Source: Ornithinimicrobium humiphilum (lineage in GTDB: Bacteria; Actinomycetota; Actinomycetes; Actinomycetales; Dermatophilaceae). Taken from it: a DNA stretch of 64,000 nt. The notes under the pieces were generated by a model. It saw only the letters and a program-made list of their open reading frames with translations, was not told the origin of the DNA and made no database searches. Numbering within the stretch: the stretch's first letter is position 1; each line of letters starts with the position of its first letter. This document shows positions 56,405 to 64,000 of the stretch, in pieces. The stretch is from NCBI RefSeq assembly GCF_006716885.1, contig NZ_VFPU01000001.1, positions 868,001 to 932,000 on the forward strand, read 5' to 3'. A program made the position numbers and the translations under genes.

Positions 56405-56422
56405 TCTAACAGCGCTGTCAGA
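56405..56422. promoter_or_regulatory. Candidate MarR operator overlapping its -10
   Basis: TCTAACAGCGCTGTCAGA is an 18-bp inverted repeat with a perfect 10-bp core ACAGCGCTGT. On the minus strand TAGAGT (56403-56408) overlaps its edge and lies 7 nt before the marR GTG, so binding would block a leaderless promoter. Confidence 0.6.
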
Positions 56423-56468
56423 TCGGGCCGGCGGAGCGGGCCCTGGTTGGTCCGCCGACCCACGACGA

Positions 56469-56498
56469 GGCCCCGCCCTCCGTGCGGAGGACGGGGCC
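56469..56498 (-). terminator. Terminator after the maltokinase-GlgB-phosphoglucomutase gene
   Basis: GGCCCCG-C-CCTCCG pairs with CGGAGG-A-CGGGGCC with one mismatch and a very short loop, 43 nt after the stop at 56541. Confidence 0.7.
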
Positions 56499-56540
56499 CG
56501 GTCGTGCTCGGGAGCGTCGGGGGTCGCCGGTATGCGGTGC

Positions 56541-64000
<7,460 letters not shown>

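Overview
This window is a 64 kb piece of chromosome from a very GC-rich actinobacterium, most likely a member of the Micrococcales near Ornithinimicrobium/Serinicoccus/Intrasporangium. The evidence is the base composition, frequent GTG starts, a NucS mismatch endonuclease, a one-polypeptide 2-oxoglutarate decarboxylase/dehydrogenase (Kgd type), mycothiol-dependent-enzyme relatives, a wecA-atp operon order and a TreS-maltokinase-GlgB block. Nothing in it looks like a prophage, transposon, plasmid or CRISPR locus. The placement is an inference from gene families and order, not from a search.

Layout. 0-6 kb: the edge of a maleylpyruvate-isomerase-like gene, an APC permease, a GlxA/AraC-type regulator, a second maleylpyruvate-isomerase-like protein, a zinc alcohol dehydrogenase and a DUF4232 membrane protein. 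6-12 kb: kgd, an ABC-2 exporter pair and tRNA-Arg(CCG). 12-22 kb: argS-hom-rho, rpmE, prfA-prmC, a 24-residue membrane peptide, the Sua5-type threonylcarbamoyl-AMP synthase and glyA. 22-34 kb: a wecA-like transferase and the F1Fo ATP synthase operon. The epsilon gene atpC is separated from atpD by a strong terminator, a DUF222-HNH nuclease gene with a LexA-like box, and an acetyl-CoA hydrolase/transferase gene. 34-49 kb: a central-carbon and acyl-CoA neighbourhood. It holds two divergent citrate synthases (one fused to a helix-turn-helix domain), cobalamin adenosyltransferase, a gamma-glutamyltransferase-like protein, NucS, a doubled 3-hydroxyacyl-CoA dehydrogenase, an AI-2E-family transporter, methylmalonyl-CoA epimerase, an amidohydrolase, a thiolase and MeaB. 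49-56.5 kb: mixed housekeeping and transport genes, a lipoprotein, a YbbN-like protein, PspC, and a MarR-MFS pair. 56.5-64 kb: trehalose/glycogen metabolism.

The most striking feature is at 56541-62756 (minus strand): one uninterrupted frame of 2071 codons encodes a maltokinase, a complete glycogen branching enzyme and a full-length phosphoglucomutase, joined by two low-complexity linkers and overlapping the stop of treS by one base. All three catalytic modules look intact. The product would carry three steps around maltose-1-phosphate/glucose-1-phosphate and glycogen on one polypeptide.

Regulatory signals are readable in several places. There is a CRP/GlxR-type palindrome upstream of the ATP synthase operon, a LexA-like box on the HNH promoter, an array of GTTGA/TCAAC half-sites between the citrate synthases, and a palindrome directly upstream of marR. 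Many first-in-operon genes have a TANNNT-like -10 box 6-8 bases before the start codon and so look leaderless, while internal operon genes have Shine-Dalgarno sequences or 4-base overlaps. The word GGTATGC/GCATACC recurs across the window and is often spelled with rare codons.
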